A DNA stretch of 64,000 nucleotides from Deltaproteobacteria bacterium. Its GTDB lineage: Bacteria > JADJOY01. Positions 55,471-64,000 of the stretch are shown piece by piece. Position numbers and translations under genes: made by a program. Positions within the stretch are counted from its first letter, which is position 1; each line of letters starts with the position of its first letter. The DNA lies in contig JADJOY010000007.1 in NCBI GenBank assembly GCA_016713535.1, positions 1 through 64,000 of the forward strand. Direction: 5' to 3'. Under the pieces are notes generated by a model, which was not told the DNA's origin, did no database searches, and saw nothing but the letters and a program-made list of their open reading frames with translations.

Positions 55471-55723
55471 GCGTCGTGGGTGCCTGAAGTGCGCCGCATC
55501 CTACCGCGCTCCCGGGAGAATGGCTGCCATCCGCCTGGAGCCAGGTCGGTGCGCGCGCCTCGCACCGTGAGATCGGGGCTGCTCGCGACCGCCGCCGCGA
55601 CTGCGTAAGGCTTCCCCTTACGACATACCTAATGAGTAGTGACTAACCTCCTCTCGAGGTCTGGCCGGCGCTGCAACGACGGAGCGAGGCTCGGATCTTC
55701 GCCTCGCGACGAGCCACCTCGAG

Positions 55724-56953
55724 ATGACCGAATCCCCCTCCGCCGCACATCTGCCCACGACCACCGCGGCGACCTCGCCGCCGAGGTCGCCCTGGCGGCG
55801 GGTGCGGAGCGCCTGGCGGCGCTGGAACGAGGCCTCGCACGCGCTCATCGATCGCGTCCTCGCCGCGGTCGGCGGGCCATCCCAGCACTTCGACGAGTTC
55901 GAGGGCTACGCGCGGCACATGACCGCGCGGGCGTGGACCGGCTTCGCCGTCGCGTGCTGCATCATCAACCTGGCCTTCTGGGGCTTCGATCCGCTCATCT
56001 TCCACGGCGACGCGGCGATGCTCGGCCTCTTCACCGCGTGGCGCGTGGTGTTCCTGGTGACGGCGGTGGCGGGCGGGCTCGCGATGTGGCGGATCGCCAG
56101 CCGGCGCAGCTCACCGTATGCGGCGGCGCTCGCGATCCTGATGGCGTTCACCGGCTTCACGTACGTCTTGTTCGGCTTCCTCGGCGGGCCCGACCGGCCG
56201 TGGCTTCACACCGGAATGATGTTCCCGCTCATCACGATGCTGTTCGTGGTACCGGTGCTGACGCGCCTGGCGTTGTCGTTCGGCACCGCGGCGCTGGTGC
56301 TGGCGAGCTCGTTCGGGTTCCATCCGTCCTACCTCCACGAGCCGTTCGTGCTGAACCTGTTCGGCATGACGTTCGGGATCGCGCTGCTCGGCACCATGAT
56401 GGGGCACGCGTTCTACGAGCTGCTGCGCAGGAACTTCGTGCAGCGACGCGAGCTGACGCGGCTCGCCTACACCGACTCGCTCACCGGCGTGGCGAACCGC
56501 GCGCGATTCCTGGCGCTCGCCGAGCGCGAGGTGGCGCGGGCGCAGCGCTACCGCCGGCCGCTCTCGCTCCTGGTCCTCGACGTCGACCACTTCAAGCGCA
56601 TCAACGACAGCTTCGGGCACCTCGCGGGCGACGCCGCGCTGCGCGAGCTCGGGCTCGCGCTCGCCGGCTCGGTGCGCGCGAGCGACCTGGTGGGACGCCT
56701 CGGCGGCGAGGAGTTCGGAGTGGTGCTCCCCGAGACCGACGTGCGGGCCGCCACCGAGCTCGCCGAGCGCCTGCGGACGTCGGTCCACCGCGTCATGGTG
56801 CCGAACGAGGGTGACGGGGCCGCGATGTCCGTGACGATCGGCGCGAGCGAGCTCGCCACCCAGACCGAGGGGCTGCGGGAGCTCCTCATCCGCGCCGACC
56901 GCGCGCTCTACCAGGGCAAGCGCGATGGCCGCGACCGGGTGGTGATCGGCTGA
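55724..56953 (+). CDS. Membrane-bound diguanylate cyclase (GGEEF)
   Basis: A 409-residue protein with six or so membrane helices in residues 68-230 (WTGFAVACCIINLAFWGF, VVFLVTAVAGGLAMW, MMFPLITMLFVVPVL), then a GGDEF domain: YTDSLTGVANRARF, VLDVDHFKRINDSFGH and RLGGEEFGVVLPE (GGEEF at 327-331). RASD (318-321) is the inhibitory c-di-GMP site, correctly spaced. It should be an active, product-inhibited c-di-GMP synthase. The helical sensor resembles the membrane part of many deltaproteobacterial cyclases; its signal is unknown. Confidence 0.94.
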   Translation: MTESPSAAHLPTTTAATSPPRSPWRRVRSAWRRWNEASHALIDRVLAAVGGPSQHFDEFEGYARHMTARAWTGFAVACCIINLAFWGFDPLIFHGDAAMLGLFTAWRVVFLVTAVAGGLAMWRIASRRSSPYAAALAILMAFTGFTYVLFGFLGGPDRPWLHTGMMFPLITMLFVVPVLTRLALSFGTAALVLASSFGFHPSYLHEPFVLNLFGMTFGIALLGTMMGHAFYELLRRNFVQRRELTRLAYTDSLTGVANRARFLALAEREVARAQRYRRPLSLLVLDVDHFKRINDSFGHLAGDAALRELGLALAGSVRASDLVGRLGGEEFGVVLPETDVRAATELAERLRTSVHRVMVPNEGDGAAMSVTIGASELATQTEGLRELLIRADRALYQGKRDGRDRVVIG

Positions 56954-56997
56954 GTCTCGACGGGGGGGCTGTTCCAGCCCCCCGAAGGAACATCAGG

Positions 56998-57993
56998 CTA
57001 GCGTCGCCGGCGCCACCGGCGGATGGCCTCGAGCCGCTCGCGCAACAGCCACCGCCCGAGGCCGAGACCGATCACCGACAGCACCACCGCCTCGAACGAC
57101 ACCGGTTCCCCCGCGTGCGTGCGGTGGAGCGAGTGGTAGTAGAGCATCGTTCCCGAGAGCGTCGCGATCACGATCCCCTCGAGCTCGACCGTGCTCAGCT
57201 CGGGCCGGTGCACGAAGAGCCACACGCCGAGGCCGGCCACCGCGAGGCCGAGCCCGACGCCGAACGGGTGCTCGTCGGTGACGATCCGCCGGATCATCAC
57301 CAGGTAGAGGATCGCGACCGACGCGAACACCAGGGCCGTCGCGACGAGCTGGGTGCGAAAGCCACTCTCTCCCCGGCCGATCCAGATCAACGCCAGTCCG
57401 GTGAGCGCGGCGGTGGCCACCAGCAGCAGCTGGCCCTGCTCGACCGCGAACGGGCTGATCCCCACCATCGCCGGCCCCACCACCGTGAACGCGAGGCCGA
57501 CGAGCTGGAGCGCCAGCCAGCCACGCCGCGCGTCCGGGGAGCTGGTCGCCCGCGGCGTGGCGACTCGTCGGCTCCACAGCGGGAACGAGCCGAGGAAGAG
57601 GCCGGCGCCGAGACCGAGGACGGGCGTGAGCCACTGCTCGCCGAAGCTCGCGACCACCGCCTTCGAGGGGTCGTCCGGCGAATAGTAGAGCGGCACCGTC
57701 CGGCCCAGCCGGCGCTCGGCGCTCTGATCCGCGCCCACCATCGAGGAGTTGCGGTGAGCCGCGCCGCTCGCGTCCCGGAACTCGACGACCGGGCGATAGA
57801 GCGTGGCGTCGCCGAGCAACGACGCCGCTGGATCGGGCACGGCGCCCACGATCGTCCCCTCGGTGCGAATCCAGTCGCGGGTCACCGCCATGCTGTCGCG
57901 GGTGACGTACACCGTGACCAGGAGGCTCGCGAGGCCCGCCAGCACGAACACCACGCTCCACAGCCGCCCGTCGCTCGCCCCGCGCGTCGTCAC
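56998..57993 (-). CDS. DUF3592 membrane protein
   Basis: About 331 residues from GTG 57993. A first membrane helix (VVFVLAGLASLLVTVYVT) is followed by the DUF3592 domain: GTIVGAVPDPAASLLGDATL, YRPVVEFRDASGAAH, VPLYYSPDDPSKAV. At least six further membrane helices follow (LVGLAFTVVGPAMVGI, LLLVATAALTGLALIWIG). Function unknown. It runs convergent to the GGDEF gene and divergent from the GMC pair. Confidence 0.8.
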   Translation of the reverse strand: MTTRGASDGRLWSVVFVLAGLASLLVTVYVTRDSMAVTRDWIRTEGTIVGAVPDPAASLLGDATLYRPVVEFRDASGAAHRNSSMVGADQSAERRLGRTVPLYYSPDDPSKAVVASFGEQWLTPVLGLGAGLFLGSFPLWSRRVATPRATSSPDARRGWLALQLVGLAFTVVGPAMVGISPFAVEQGQLLLVATAALTGLALIWIGRGESGFRTQLVATALVFASVAILYLVMIRRIVTDEHPFGVGLGLAVAGLGVWLFVHRPELSTVELEGIVIATLSGTMLYYHSLHRTHAGEPVSFEAVVLSVIGLGLGRWLLRERLEAIRRWRRRR

Positions 57994-58067
57994 GATCCGG
58001 CCGAGGCTACTCCCGCACGCCGCCGCCTGGTAGACCGGCGGCGCGCGGTTCCTCCGCGCGACCCCCG

Positions 58068-58506
58068 ATGCGGCTCGAAGCGGCGACTCTTCGGCTTCGA
58101 GCGGCGCTGGGCCGAGGCGCTCTTCGAGGCGATCCTCGGCCTCGACGAGCGCGGCGCGTCCCATCGCGCGCTGATTCCGTTCGCCGCCATCGACCGCGCC
58201 GCGTTCTGGAGCGCGCTCGAGACCGCGCCCGCGCCATCGTTTCGCTTCGGGTTGCGCGGGTTCGTCTACGGGCTCACGCTCGCGACGCTCTTCGATCGCC
58301 GCTTCGCGAAGCCGTTCGTGCGCCTGGCGACCGACGAGCGGCTGCGCGCGATCGAGGCCCTCGACCGCGACCCGCGCTACGGCGTGCGCCAGGCCATGGC
58401 GGCGCTCAAGATGCTGGCGTGCTTCGCCTACTTCGACGCGCCCGCGGTCCGGGCCCGGTTCGAGTGCGGCGCGGCGCCGGCGACCGCGCGCGGTGCCGCG
58501 CCGTGA
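58068..58506 (+). CDS. Small helical subunit next to GMC oxidoreductase
   Basis: About 140 residues: FGFERRWAEALFEAILGLDE, IDRAAFWSALETAPAPSFRF, RLRAIEALDRDPRYGVRQAM and ALKMLACFAYFDAPAVRARF. This is the pattern of small proteins that precede bacterial GMC oxidoreductases (gluconate-dehydrogenase subunit 3-like). The start is uncertain: ATG at 58068 (MRLEAA) is in another frame and would need a one-base shift within the first ten codons; no start is visible in the main frame. Its stop overlaps the GMC start (GTGA), so the two subunits are coupled. Confidence 0.68.
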
Positions 58507-60008
58507 GCCCGCTCGTCCACGTCGATGGGCGCCGAGTGCGCCTGCCGCTCGCGATCGAGGCCGACGTGGTGATCGTCGGCAGCGGTCCCGCCGGCGCGGC
58601 GGTGGCGCGGCGCCTCGCGGCGGCGGGCGTCGACGTGGCGGTCCTCGAGGAAGGCTTCGAGGCCACGCCCGAGACCTTCGAGGCGAGCGGCGTGCGCGCG
58701 CTCGCCCGGCTCTACCGCGACATGGGGACGTCGATCGCCTTCGGCCGCGCGCCGATGCCGTTCCTCCAGGGCCGCGCGGTGGGTGGCACCTCGGTGGTGA
58801 ACGGGGCCATCTGCTGGCGCTTCTCGCGCGAGACCCTCGACGACTGGGTGCGCGCCGACCCGGCGCTCCGCGACGCGCTTCCCTGGGAGTCGCTCGAGCG
58901 CGTCGAGGACGAGATCGAGGAACGCCTCGGCCTCCGCGCCACCGACGCCGCCGTCGCGGGCCCCAAGACCCTGCTCCTCGGCGCCGGCGCGGAGGCACTC
59001 GGCATCGCGCACCGGCCGATCCGCCGCAACGTCGGCGCGTGCGCCGGCGAGGGCCGCTGCCTGCAGGGCTGCCCACACGGCCACAAGCTCTCGATGGACC
59101 GCACCTTCCTGCGCGACGCCGCCGATCGGTCGGCGCGGATCTTCGCGGGGGTCAGGGTGCGGCGCGTGGTGATCGAGCGCGGCCGCGCCGTGGGGGTCAG
59201 CGGGCGCTCGGCCGCCGGTGGCGCGGTGGTGGCGCGCGCCCGGCGCGCGGTGGTCCTGGCGGCGAGCGCGATCCAGACCCCGTGCCTGCTGCTGGCGAGC
59301 GGCCTCGGCGACGCCGCCGTGGGCCGCAACCTCACCGCTCACCCGGGCGTGTCGGTCACGGCGCGGTTCGACGCACCGGTGCGCAACTACCGGGGCGCGA
59401 CCCAGGGCCACGAGGTCACCGGCTGGCGCGACCAGGGGCTCAAGCTCGAGGCGCTCGGCTTCGACCTGTCGATCCTCGCCAGCCGCGTCCCGGGTGTGGC
59501 CGGCGAGCTGGCGCGGCACATCGACGAGCTCGATCACTTCGCGGTGTGGGGCGCGGCCGTGCGCGCGCAGAGCCGCGGACGCGTGCGGTCGGGACCCGCC
59601 CGGGCGCTCGTCACGTACAGCCTGGGCCGGGACGACATGGTCACGGCGCGGCGCGGGGCGCGGGTGCTCGCCGAGACCTTCTTCGCCGCCGGCGCGCGCG
59701 AGGTGTACCCCGGGATCGCCGGCTTCCCGGCCGTGCTGCCCGACCCCCGCCGGGCCGCCGACATCGAGCGCGACGCCCCCCTCGAGCCGCGCGCGTACGC
59801 GATGTCGATGACGCACCTGTTCGGCACCGCGCGCATGGGCAGCGACCCCGGGCGCTCGGTGGTGCGTCCCGACTTCCGCCACCATCGCGTCGATCGGCTC
59901 TACGTCGCCGACTCGAGTGTCTTCCCCGGCAACCTGGGCGTGAACCCCCAGGTGCCGATCATGGCGATCGCGACGCTCTGCGCCGAGCGGATCCTCGTCC
60001 CGAGCTGA
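58503..60008 (+). CDS. GMC-family FAD oxidoreductase
   Basis: A 501-residue flavoprotein with VVIVGSGPAGAAVARRLA (FAD site), RAVGGTSVVNGAICWR, the C-terminal HLFGTARMGSDPGRSVV and the active-site region LGVNPQVPIMAIATLCAER. Insert CAGEGRCLQGCPHGHKLSMD has three spaced Cys and is usual in this long-chain/sterol alcohol dehydrogenase-like subgroup. It likely oxidises a primary or secondary alcohol. Works with the small subunit encoded just upstream. Confidence 0.92.
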   Translation: MSPLVHVDGRRVRLPLAIEADVVIVGSGPAGAAVARRLAAAGVDVAVLEEGFEATPETFEASGVRALARLYRDMGTSIAFGRAPMPFLQGRAVGGTSVVNGAICWRFSRETLDDWVRADPALRDALPWESLERVEDEIEERLGLRATDAAVAGPKTLLLGAGAEALGIAHRPIRRNVGACAGEGRCLQGCPHGHKLSMDRTFLRDAADRSARIFAGVRVRRVVIERGRAVGVSGRSAAGGAVVARARRAVVLAASAIQTPCLLLASGLGDAAVGRNLTAHPGVSVTARFDAPVRNYRGATQGHEVTGWRDQGLKLEALGFDLSILASRVPGVAGELARHIDELDHFAVWGAAVRAQSRGRVRSGPARALVTYSLGRDDMVTARRGARVLAETFFAAGAREVYPGIAGFPAVLPDPRRAADIERDAPLEPRAYAMSMTHLFGTARMGSDPGRSVVRPDFRHHRVDRLYVADSSVFPGNLGVNPQVPIMAIATLCAERILVPS

Positions 60009-60122
60009 GGCGGGACCCCGCTCCACCAGGTCTCCGGGCCCCTCCGCCCTCCAGCCGGAAATTGTCTCGAGGGCAAGACGATCCCGGGATCCGCTGCTAG
60101 GTTGCGCCGGTTGGAGGACCGG

Positions 60123-60734
60123 ATGACGGACCATCAGCCGACCCGCGCGCAGCTCTCCCACCCGCGCGCCGCCATCTTCATCACACTCGCTGTCACCTGC
60201 TTCGCCTCCCGCCTGCTGCCCGCGGATCGCGTCGCCCACGCCGCCGACGCCCCGCCGGCGGCTTCGTTTCACGACCTCGGCGCCAGGACGCTGACCGGCC
60301 AGGACGTCCCGTTCAAGGACTACGCCGGCAAGGTCGTGCTGGCGGTGAACGTCGCCAGCCAGTGCGGCTACACGCCCCAGTACCAGGGGCTCCAGAAGCT
60401 CTCCGAGGCGCTCGGCCCCAAGGGGCTCGTCGTCGTCGGCTTCCCGAGCAACGAGTTCGGCGGGCAAGAGCCCGGATCGGCGGAAGAGATCCAGACCTTC
60501 TGCAAGCGAAACTACGGCGTCACCTTCCCGATGTTCCAGAAGCTCGTCACCAAGCCCGGCCCCGACCAGTCGCCGATCTACCGGTTCCTGACCGCGGGTC
60601 GCGAGGCGCCGGGCTGGAACTTCTGCAAGTACCTGGTGGGGAAAGACGGCAAGGTCGTCGCCTTCTTCCCCAGCAAGGTCGCTCCCGAGGATCGAACGCT
60701 TCGGGAGGCGATCGAGACGGCCCTGACTCACTGA
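60123..60734 (+). CDS. Glutathione peroxidase-type peroxidase, exported
   Basis: About 203 residues. TTGGAGGA precedes the ATG. A hydrophobic stretch ending VAHAAD is a signal peptide, unusual for the mostly cytoplasmic family. The thioredoxin-fold peroxidase has NVASQCGYTPQYQGL (active-site Cys in place of selenocysteine), GFPSNEFGGQEPGS (Gln) and GWNFCKYLVGKDGKV (Trp-Asn), the complete catalytic tetrad. It reduces peroxides, probably with thioredoxin-like partners, in the periplasm. The RlpA gene follows after 62 bases. Confidence 0.93.
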   Translation: MTDHQPTRAQLSHPRAAIFITLAVTCFASRLLPADRVAHAADAPPAASFHDLGARTLTGQDVPFKDYAGKVVLAVNVASQCGYTPQYQGLQKLSEALGPKGLVVVGFPSNEFGGQEPGSAEEIQTFCKRNYGVTFPMFQKLVTKPGPDQSPIYRFLTAGREAPGWNFCKYLVGKDGKVVAFFPSKVAPEDRTLREAIETALTH

Positions 60735-60796
60735 CCGACCTCGTGGCCGGGTGGTTCCGGTCGCGCCCTTTCCTCGAACCCACTCCCGGGGGTCCG

Positions 60797-61195
60797 ATGA
60801 AGCGACGACGATGGTTCGTGATGGCAGCCGCGCTGATGGCAGTGCTCATCGGCCCGGCCGATCGAGTGCGCGCGAGCGAGCGAGGGCCCGGCGAGACCGG
60901 CCTCGCGACGGTTTACGCGGCTCGCTTCCAAGGCAAGCGCACCGCGAGCGGCGAGCGCTACGATAGGAACGGCCTGACCGCGGCGCACAAGACGCTGCCT
61001 TTCGGCACCCGCGTCAAGGTGACGCGCGTCGACAACGGCAAGAGTGTGGTGGTGCGCGTGAACGACCGTGGGCCGCATCCGGCGGGCCGGGTGGTCGACA
61101 TGTCGTCGGCGGCCGCGGCGCGGCTCGGGATGCGTGGCAACCCGATGGCGCGCGTGCGCGTCGAGGTGCTGCCGCCCGCGACCCGGCCGCGGTGA
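60797..61195 (+). CDS. RlpA-like double-psi beta-barrel protein
   Basis: A 132-residue protein with a signal peptide (VMAAALMAVLIGPADRVRAS). The DPBB domain is GLATVYAARFQGKRTASGER, LTAAHKTLPFGTRVKVTR and VVVRVNDRGPHPAGRVVDMS, the RlpA lytic transglycosylase core with the conserved Asp of VNDRGP. No SPOR domain, so septal targeting through denuded glycan is not expected. Probably a peptidoglycan-cleaving enzyme of the periplasm. Confidence 0.92.
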   Translation: MKRRRWFVMAAALMAVLIGPADRVRASERGPGETGLATVYAARFQGKRTASGERYDRNGLTAAHKTLPFGTRVKVTRVDNGKSVVVRVNDRGPHPAGRVVDMSSAAAARLGMRGNPMARVRVEVLPPATRPR

Positions 61196-61576
61196 GTTGT
61201 TTCGGGGAGCGCGCGAAGCGCGCGGGTTCCAGCCCCCCGCCGGACGGTCGCGCGCCGCGCGACCGGCGCTACGCTCCGGTGTTGCATCGCCGGTCCGGTC
61301 GATCGCTGTTCGCAGGCCACCCCCGAGGTGCTCGGCTTGCGCTCGTGGCGGTGCGCCGAGGGTGCGAATCGTTCCATCCGGGTCGCTCACGGAAGCCGCG
61401 TGCGCCCGGCGTCGGGGGGGGCCCCCGTCGCTACGAAGCTTTTCGTAGCGCGGGGGGCTCCGTCCCCCCGCGCTGGGGTTTCTCGGGGGTCTTTCCAGGA
61501 CCCCAACGCAGCCGCCGGAGCGCGCGTTTGAGCCGCTCGACCCCCGGAACCGCTTCGGAGGGACCGCCGCGGTGCG
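61196..61576. repeat. 380-bp spacer with head-to-head GTAG hairpins
   Basis: 61411-61434 (ends CCCCCGTCGCTAC) and 61445-61471 (GTAGCGCGGGGGGCTCCGTC plus stem) are separated by GAAGCTTTTC, giving CTACGAAGCTTTTCGTAG at the centre. It mirrors 45181-45245. At 61480-61503 GGGGTCTTTCCAGGACCCC is a dyad also seen near 45335. No gene recognised in the rest. Confidence 0.7.
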
Positions 61577-62386
61577 CTACGCGCGGGCGGCGCTGCGCCT
61601 GCGCACGGCGGGCTTGCCCTTCGTCGCCGCGCCGCGGCGCGGATGGACACCCTCGGTGATCGCCCGCACCACGTCGAGCATCACGCGCACCGCTCGGGCC
61701 CGGTCCTCCGGCCCACGCTTGCTGTGGCGGAGCTGGTAGCGAATGATCTCGTCGAACGCGCCCATGTAGGCGCGGATCAAGAGTGGGTCGGCAAGGTCGC
61801 TTCCTTCGAGCCGTTGCTCGCGGTGCGCGACCTCGGTGATCACCTCGGCGGCCCTGTCGCGCGCGGCTTCGAGCGCCGAGCCGCGCTTGGTCGACTCGAT
61901 GGCGATGAGGTCGAAGAGGTCGCCGGTCTCGAACGCGACCCCGACCTGCGAGTCGATGAGCTCGGCGAGGGTCTGCGGGTTGCCGCCGACACCGACGCCG
62001 GCCTCGCGGAACGTGGCGCCGACCGCGGCCTGGAACTGGTCGTTGAGCGCGGCGAACACGTCCTCTTTGCTGCGGAACGCCCGGTAGAACGTGGCGCGTC
62101 CCATGCCGGTCGCGTCGAGGATGTCCTCGACCGTCGCCTCCGCGACGCCCTTGCGCACGAACACGTAGCTCGCCGCGCGCAGGATCTCGCGGCGCGCCGA
62201 GAAGTCGCGCGGTGGCCGCCCGCTCGGCCGCCGGCGGCGCGCCGGGACGAAGCCCTTGAGGTCGACGCGCAGGGGCGGCGTGGCCCCGGCTGCGACGCGT
62301 GCGGTGTTGCTCTTGATCCCGCGCCGCGCGTTGCGCCGCGCCGGCGATCGCTGGCCGTTTCGCTTCGTCGTCTTCACGGATCGCAT
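61577..62386 (-). CDS. TetR-family transcriptional regulator
   Basis: About 269 residues from ATG 62386 (MRSVKTTKRNGQRSPARRNA, a basic tail); GTG at 62392 is an alternative. The DNA-binding domain has REILRAASYVFVRKGVAEAT, VEDILDATGMGRATFYRAFR and SKEDVF. The ligand domain (ELIDSQVGVAFETGDLFDLI, PLLIRAYMGAFDEIIRYQLR) would bind a small molecule such as an acyl-CoA. Targets unknown; the palindromes at 8061 and 14855 are candidates. The C-terminus RRGAATKGKPAVRRRSAARA is basic. Confidence 0.9.
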   Translation of the reverse strand: MRSVKTTKRNGQRSPARRNARRGIKSNTARVAAGATPPLRVDLKGFVPARRRRPSGRPPRDFSARREILRAASYVFVRKGVAEATVEDILDATGMGRATFYRAFRSKEDVFAALNDQFQAAVGATFREAGVGVGGNPQTLAELIDSQVGVAFETGDLFDLIAIESTKRGSALEAARDRAAEVITEVAHREQRLEGSDLADPLLIRAYMGAFDEIIRYQLRHSKRGPEDRARAVRVMLDVVRAITEGVHPRRGAATKGKPAVRRRSAARA

Positions 62387-62736
62387 TGAAACACACCCGT
62401 CCCCATGGCCGCCGTGGCGCATTTGCACCATTTCCCCGCGCCGCCAGCCGGAAATCGGAATCCTGCGTGGCGCGGCCACGGCTCGACTGGCACCCGTGGC
62501 TCGCCTGGAAGGCGAGCCACGTTCGGTGCGGCCCACGCGCCACGATCGGCCGCCAGTCTGCCAGGCCGGCCTCCTCGGACGCCTAACCTCGTTCGAGATC
62601 GACGGGCGCGCGTCGCGCCGCGGGCCTCGTCGGTGGGCGCTCACGCCAACCGAGGTGCAGATCGTCACGCGCATACGGTAAAAGTCCCGCACCGGCGCGC
62701 GCCCCGCTCCCGCAACTCCCTCCCGACGAGCCCACG
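62387..62736. other. Spacer of about 350 bases between TetR and PilZ-kinase genes
   Basis: The region between divergent genes. No hairpin of the GTAG/GGAG type and no clear promoter. GTGGCTCGCCTGGAAGGCGA, then GCCAC, near 62500 forms a short dyad. The AT-rich spot CATACGGTAAAAGTC (62672-62686) may belong to the kinase promoter. Confidence 0.4.
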
Positions 62737-64000
62737 ATCGCCTCCGATCCCGCGCCCCGCGCGTTCCTCCGCACCCTGGTCGCGTTCCGCACCGACGAGC
62801 ACTTCGGCGTCGGCGAGGCCTTCGACGTGAGCGCGACCGGCATCTTCGTGCGCAGCGACGACCCGCCGCTGGTGGGCGGCGCGGTGGCGCTCAAGCTGCG
62901 TCTCGACGGCCACGCGCCCGACGAGGTCGTGGCGGTCGAGGGCGAGGTCGTGCTCGCCGCGCGCAACCCTGGCTCGCCGCGCTCCGGGTTCGCGGTGAAG
63001 TTCGCCCCCGGCTCGGTCGAGGCCGCGCGCCGCTTCCACGAGCAGGTCCACGGCAGCACGGTCCGCACGCACTTCGACGCCCAGCTCGGCCGCTGGCAGC
63101 TCGAGGGGCCGGACGCTGCGGCGCGGTTCGAGATCCTCGAGATGATCGGCTCGGGCGCCACCAGCGAGGTCTTCCGCGCCCGCGACCTCACCCACCACCG
63201 CGTCGTCGCGCTCAAGATCCTGCGCCTCCAGGTGGCGCGCGACGACGAGATCGTGGCGCGGCTCCACCGCGAGGCCGAGCTGGTGGGCCTGATCCACCAC
63301 CCCCGCATCGCCCAGGTACACGAGAGCGGCGTGCTCGACGGCCGCCCGTACCTGTGCATGGAGCTGGTCGAGGGATCACCGCTCTCGCACGTGCTCTTCG
63401 ATCACCACCACCTGAGCGAGCCCGAGGTGGTGCGCTTGCTCCTCGACGCCGCCGAGGGGCTCGCCGCCGCGCACCGCGCCGGCGTCGTCCATCGCGACCT
63501 CAAGCCCTCCAACCTGATGGTCACCCCCGACGGGCGCGCCAAGGTCCTCGACTTCGGCATCGCGCGCGGCCGCCTGCAGAGCCGCATCACCCACGCTGGC
63601 GCCTTCATCGGCACCCCGATCTACGCCGCGCCCGAGCAGCTCGTGGGAGCGACCGCTTCGCCACGCACCGACGTGTACGCGCTCGGCTGCGTGCTGTTCC
63701 GCGCGCTCACGGGCGTCGAGGTCCAGGACGCCGCGACCCTCGAGGCGATCCTCGATCGCCAGTACAGCGGCCAGCGCACCTCGGTCCGCGACCACCGCCC
63801 GGAGCTCGGCGATGCCATCGATCGCATCGTGGCGCGTTGCCTCGCGACCGACCCCGCCGACCGTTTCCTGGACGCGGGCGCCGTCCACGAGGCGCTGCTC
63901 GCGCTGCCGAGCCCGGTGGCGAGCGTGGACCTCGAAACCGTCGACCCCTGCGCCGCGGTGGCACCGCGGCGGGCACTGCTCGGCGAGCACGACGAAGCCG
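62737..64000 (+). CDS. PilZ-Ser/Thr kinase fusion, 3' end beyond the window
   Basis: At least 421 residues, open to the window end. An N-terminal PilZ-like domain (AFLRTLVAFRTDEHFGVGEA, FDVSATGIFVRS, GFAVKFAPG) has the D-x-S-x-x-G core; the preceding Arg motif is only partly matched, so c-di-GMP binding is uncertain. The kinase follows: IGSGATSEVFRARD, ALKILRL, HRDLKPSNLMV, DFGIARG and GTPIYAAPEQ, complete so far. No ATG, GTG or TTG is found in frame near the domain start, so the drawn start is approximate (a shift or rare start is possible). With two GGDEF proteins in the window, a c-di-GMP-to-phosphorylation link is conceivable. Confidence 0.85.
   Translation, partial: MASDPAPRAFLRTLVAFRTDEHFGVGEAFDVSATGIFVRSDDPPLVGGAVALKLRLDGHAPDEVVAVEGEVVLAARNPGSPRSGFAVKFAPGSVEAARRFHEQVHGSTVRTHFDAQLGRWQLEGPDAAARFEILEMIGSGATSEVFRARDLTHHRVVALKILRLQVARDDEIVARLHREAELVGLIHHPRIAQVHESGVLDGRPYLCMELVEGSPLSHVLFDHHHLSEPEVVRLLLDAAEGLAAAHRAGVVHRDLKPSNLMVTPDGRAKVLDFGIARGRLQSRITHAGAFIGTPIYAAPEQLVGATASPRTDVYALGCVLFRALTGVEVQDAATLEAILDRQYSGQRTSVRDHRPELGDAIDRIVARCLATDPADRFLDAGAVHEALLALPSPVASVDLETVDPCAAVAPRRALLGEHDEA

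Noticed and set aside
61577-62386. Assigning the TetR regulator to the TTGACG-N3-CGTCAA sites
   Set aside because: The gene is about 47 kb away from the nearer site, and no copy of the palindrome was seen at its own promoter. Kept only as a candidate.

Overview
The window is a very G+C-rich (roughly 70 %) bacterial chromosome segment. Its content suggests a soil-type proteobacterium of the former 'Deltaproteobacteria' (Myxococcota, Binatota or a relative). The signs are many acyl-CoA dehydrogenases, a P450, an F420-type monooxygenase, several Hanks-type Ser/Thr kinases with unusual domain orders, GGDEF proteins and many lipoproteins. No rRNA, tRNA, CRISPR or phage genes were seen. The lineage is an inference from gene content only.

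Layout. 1-2.26 kb: a decayed IS110-family transposase and a REP-associated tyrosine transposase (RAYT) set among short hairpin repeats. 2.26-9.87 kb: a CoA-ester catabolic cluster. P450, two acyl-CoA dehydrogenases and an acyl-CoA ligase lie on the minus strand. A DUF35 protein and an Ltp2-like thiolase-fold aldolase diverge from them on the plus strand. 10.1-17.5 kb: a DMT transporter, three SDRs, an M28 peptidase, a class III CoA-transferase and a DUF2834 protein. 17.6-24.6 kb: a TPR-kinase, two membrane proteins (one split by an in-frame stop), a DUF2252 remnant, a lipoprotein and an exported HAD-2H fusion. 24.7-36 kb: a sulfatase, GNAT, acyl-CoA dehydrogenase, orphan antitoxin, FGE-like and TPR lipoproteins, an LLM oxidoreductase and a trypsin-like protease. 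36-50.9 kb: epimerase/acyltransferase, GGDEF, sorbosone-type dehydrogenase, cold-shock protein, SemiSWEET, aldo/keto reductase, SGNH hydrolase, a GT-C-like membrane protein and TraB/GumN. 51.1-64 kb: REC-kinase-REC, thiolase plus HMG-CoA-synthase-like/DUF35, a second GGDEF, a GMC oxidoreductase pair, glutathione peroxidase, RlpA, TetR and a PilZ-kinase cut by the window end.

How parts work together. The 2.3-9.9 kb cluster has most parts of a steroid-side-chain-type beta-oxidation module: P450 oxidation, CoA activation, two dehydrogenase subunits, then retro-aldol cleavage by an Ltp2/DUF35 pair. The hydratase is missing. An identical 15-bp palindrome (TTGACG-N3-CGTCAA) sits in the divergent promoter region of this cluster and in that of the SDR/CoA-transferase pair at 14.8 kb, so both are probably one regulon.

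The most striking structural feature is the intergenic sequence. It holds about 40 hairpin elements of several sequence types. Nearly all start with GTAG or GGAG on the hairpin's 5' side (or the complement at the other end), which is the hallmark of RAYT-mobilised REP sequences, and a RAYT gene is present. Some elements form or replace stop codons. About a dozen genes carry frameshifts, several at homopolymers, which suggests residual assembly errors and advises caution before calling pseudogenes.
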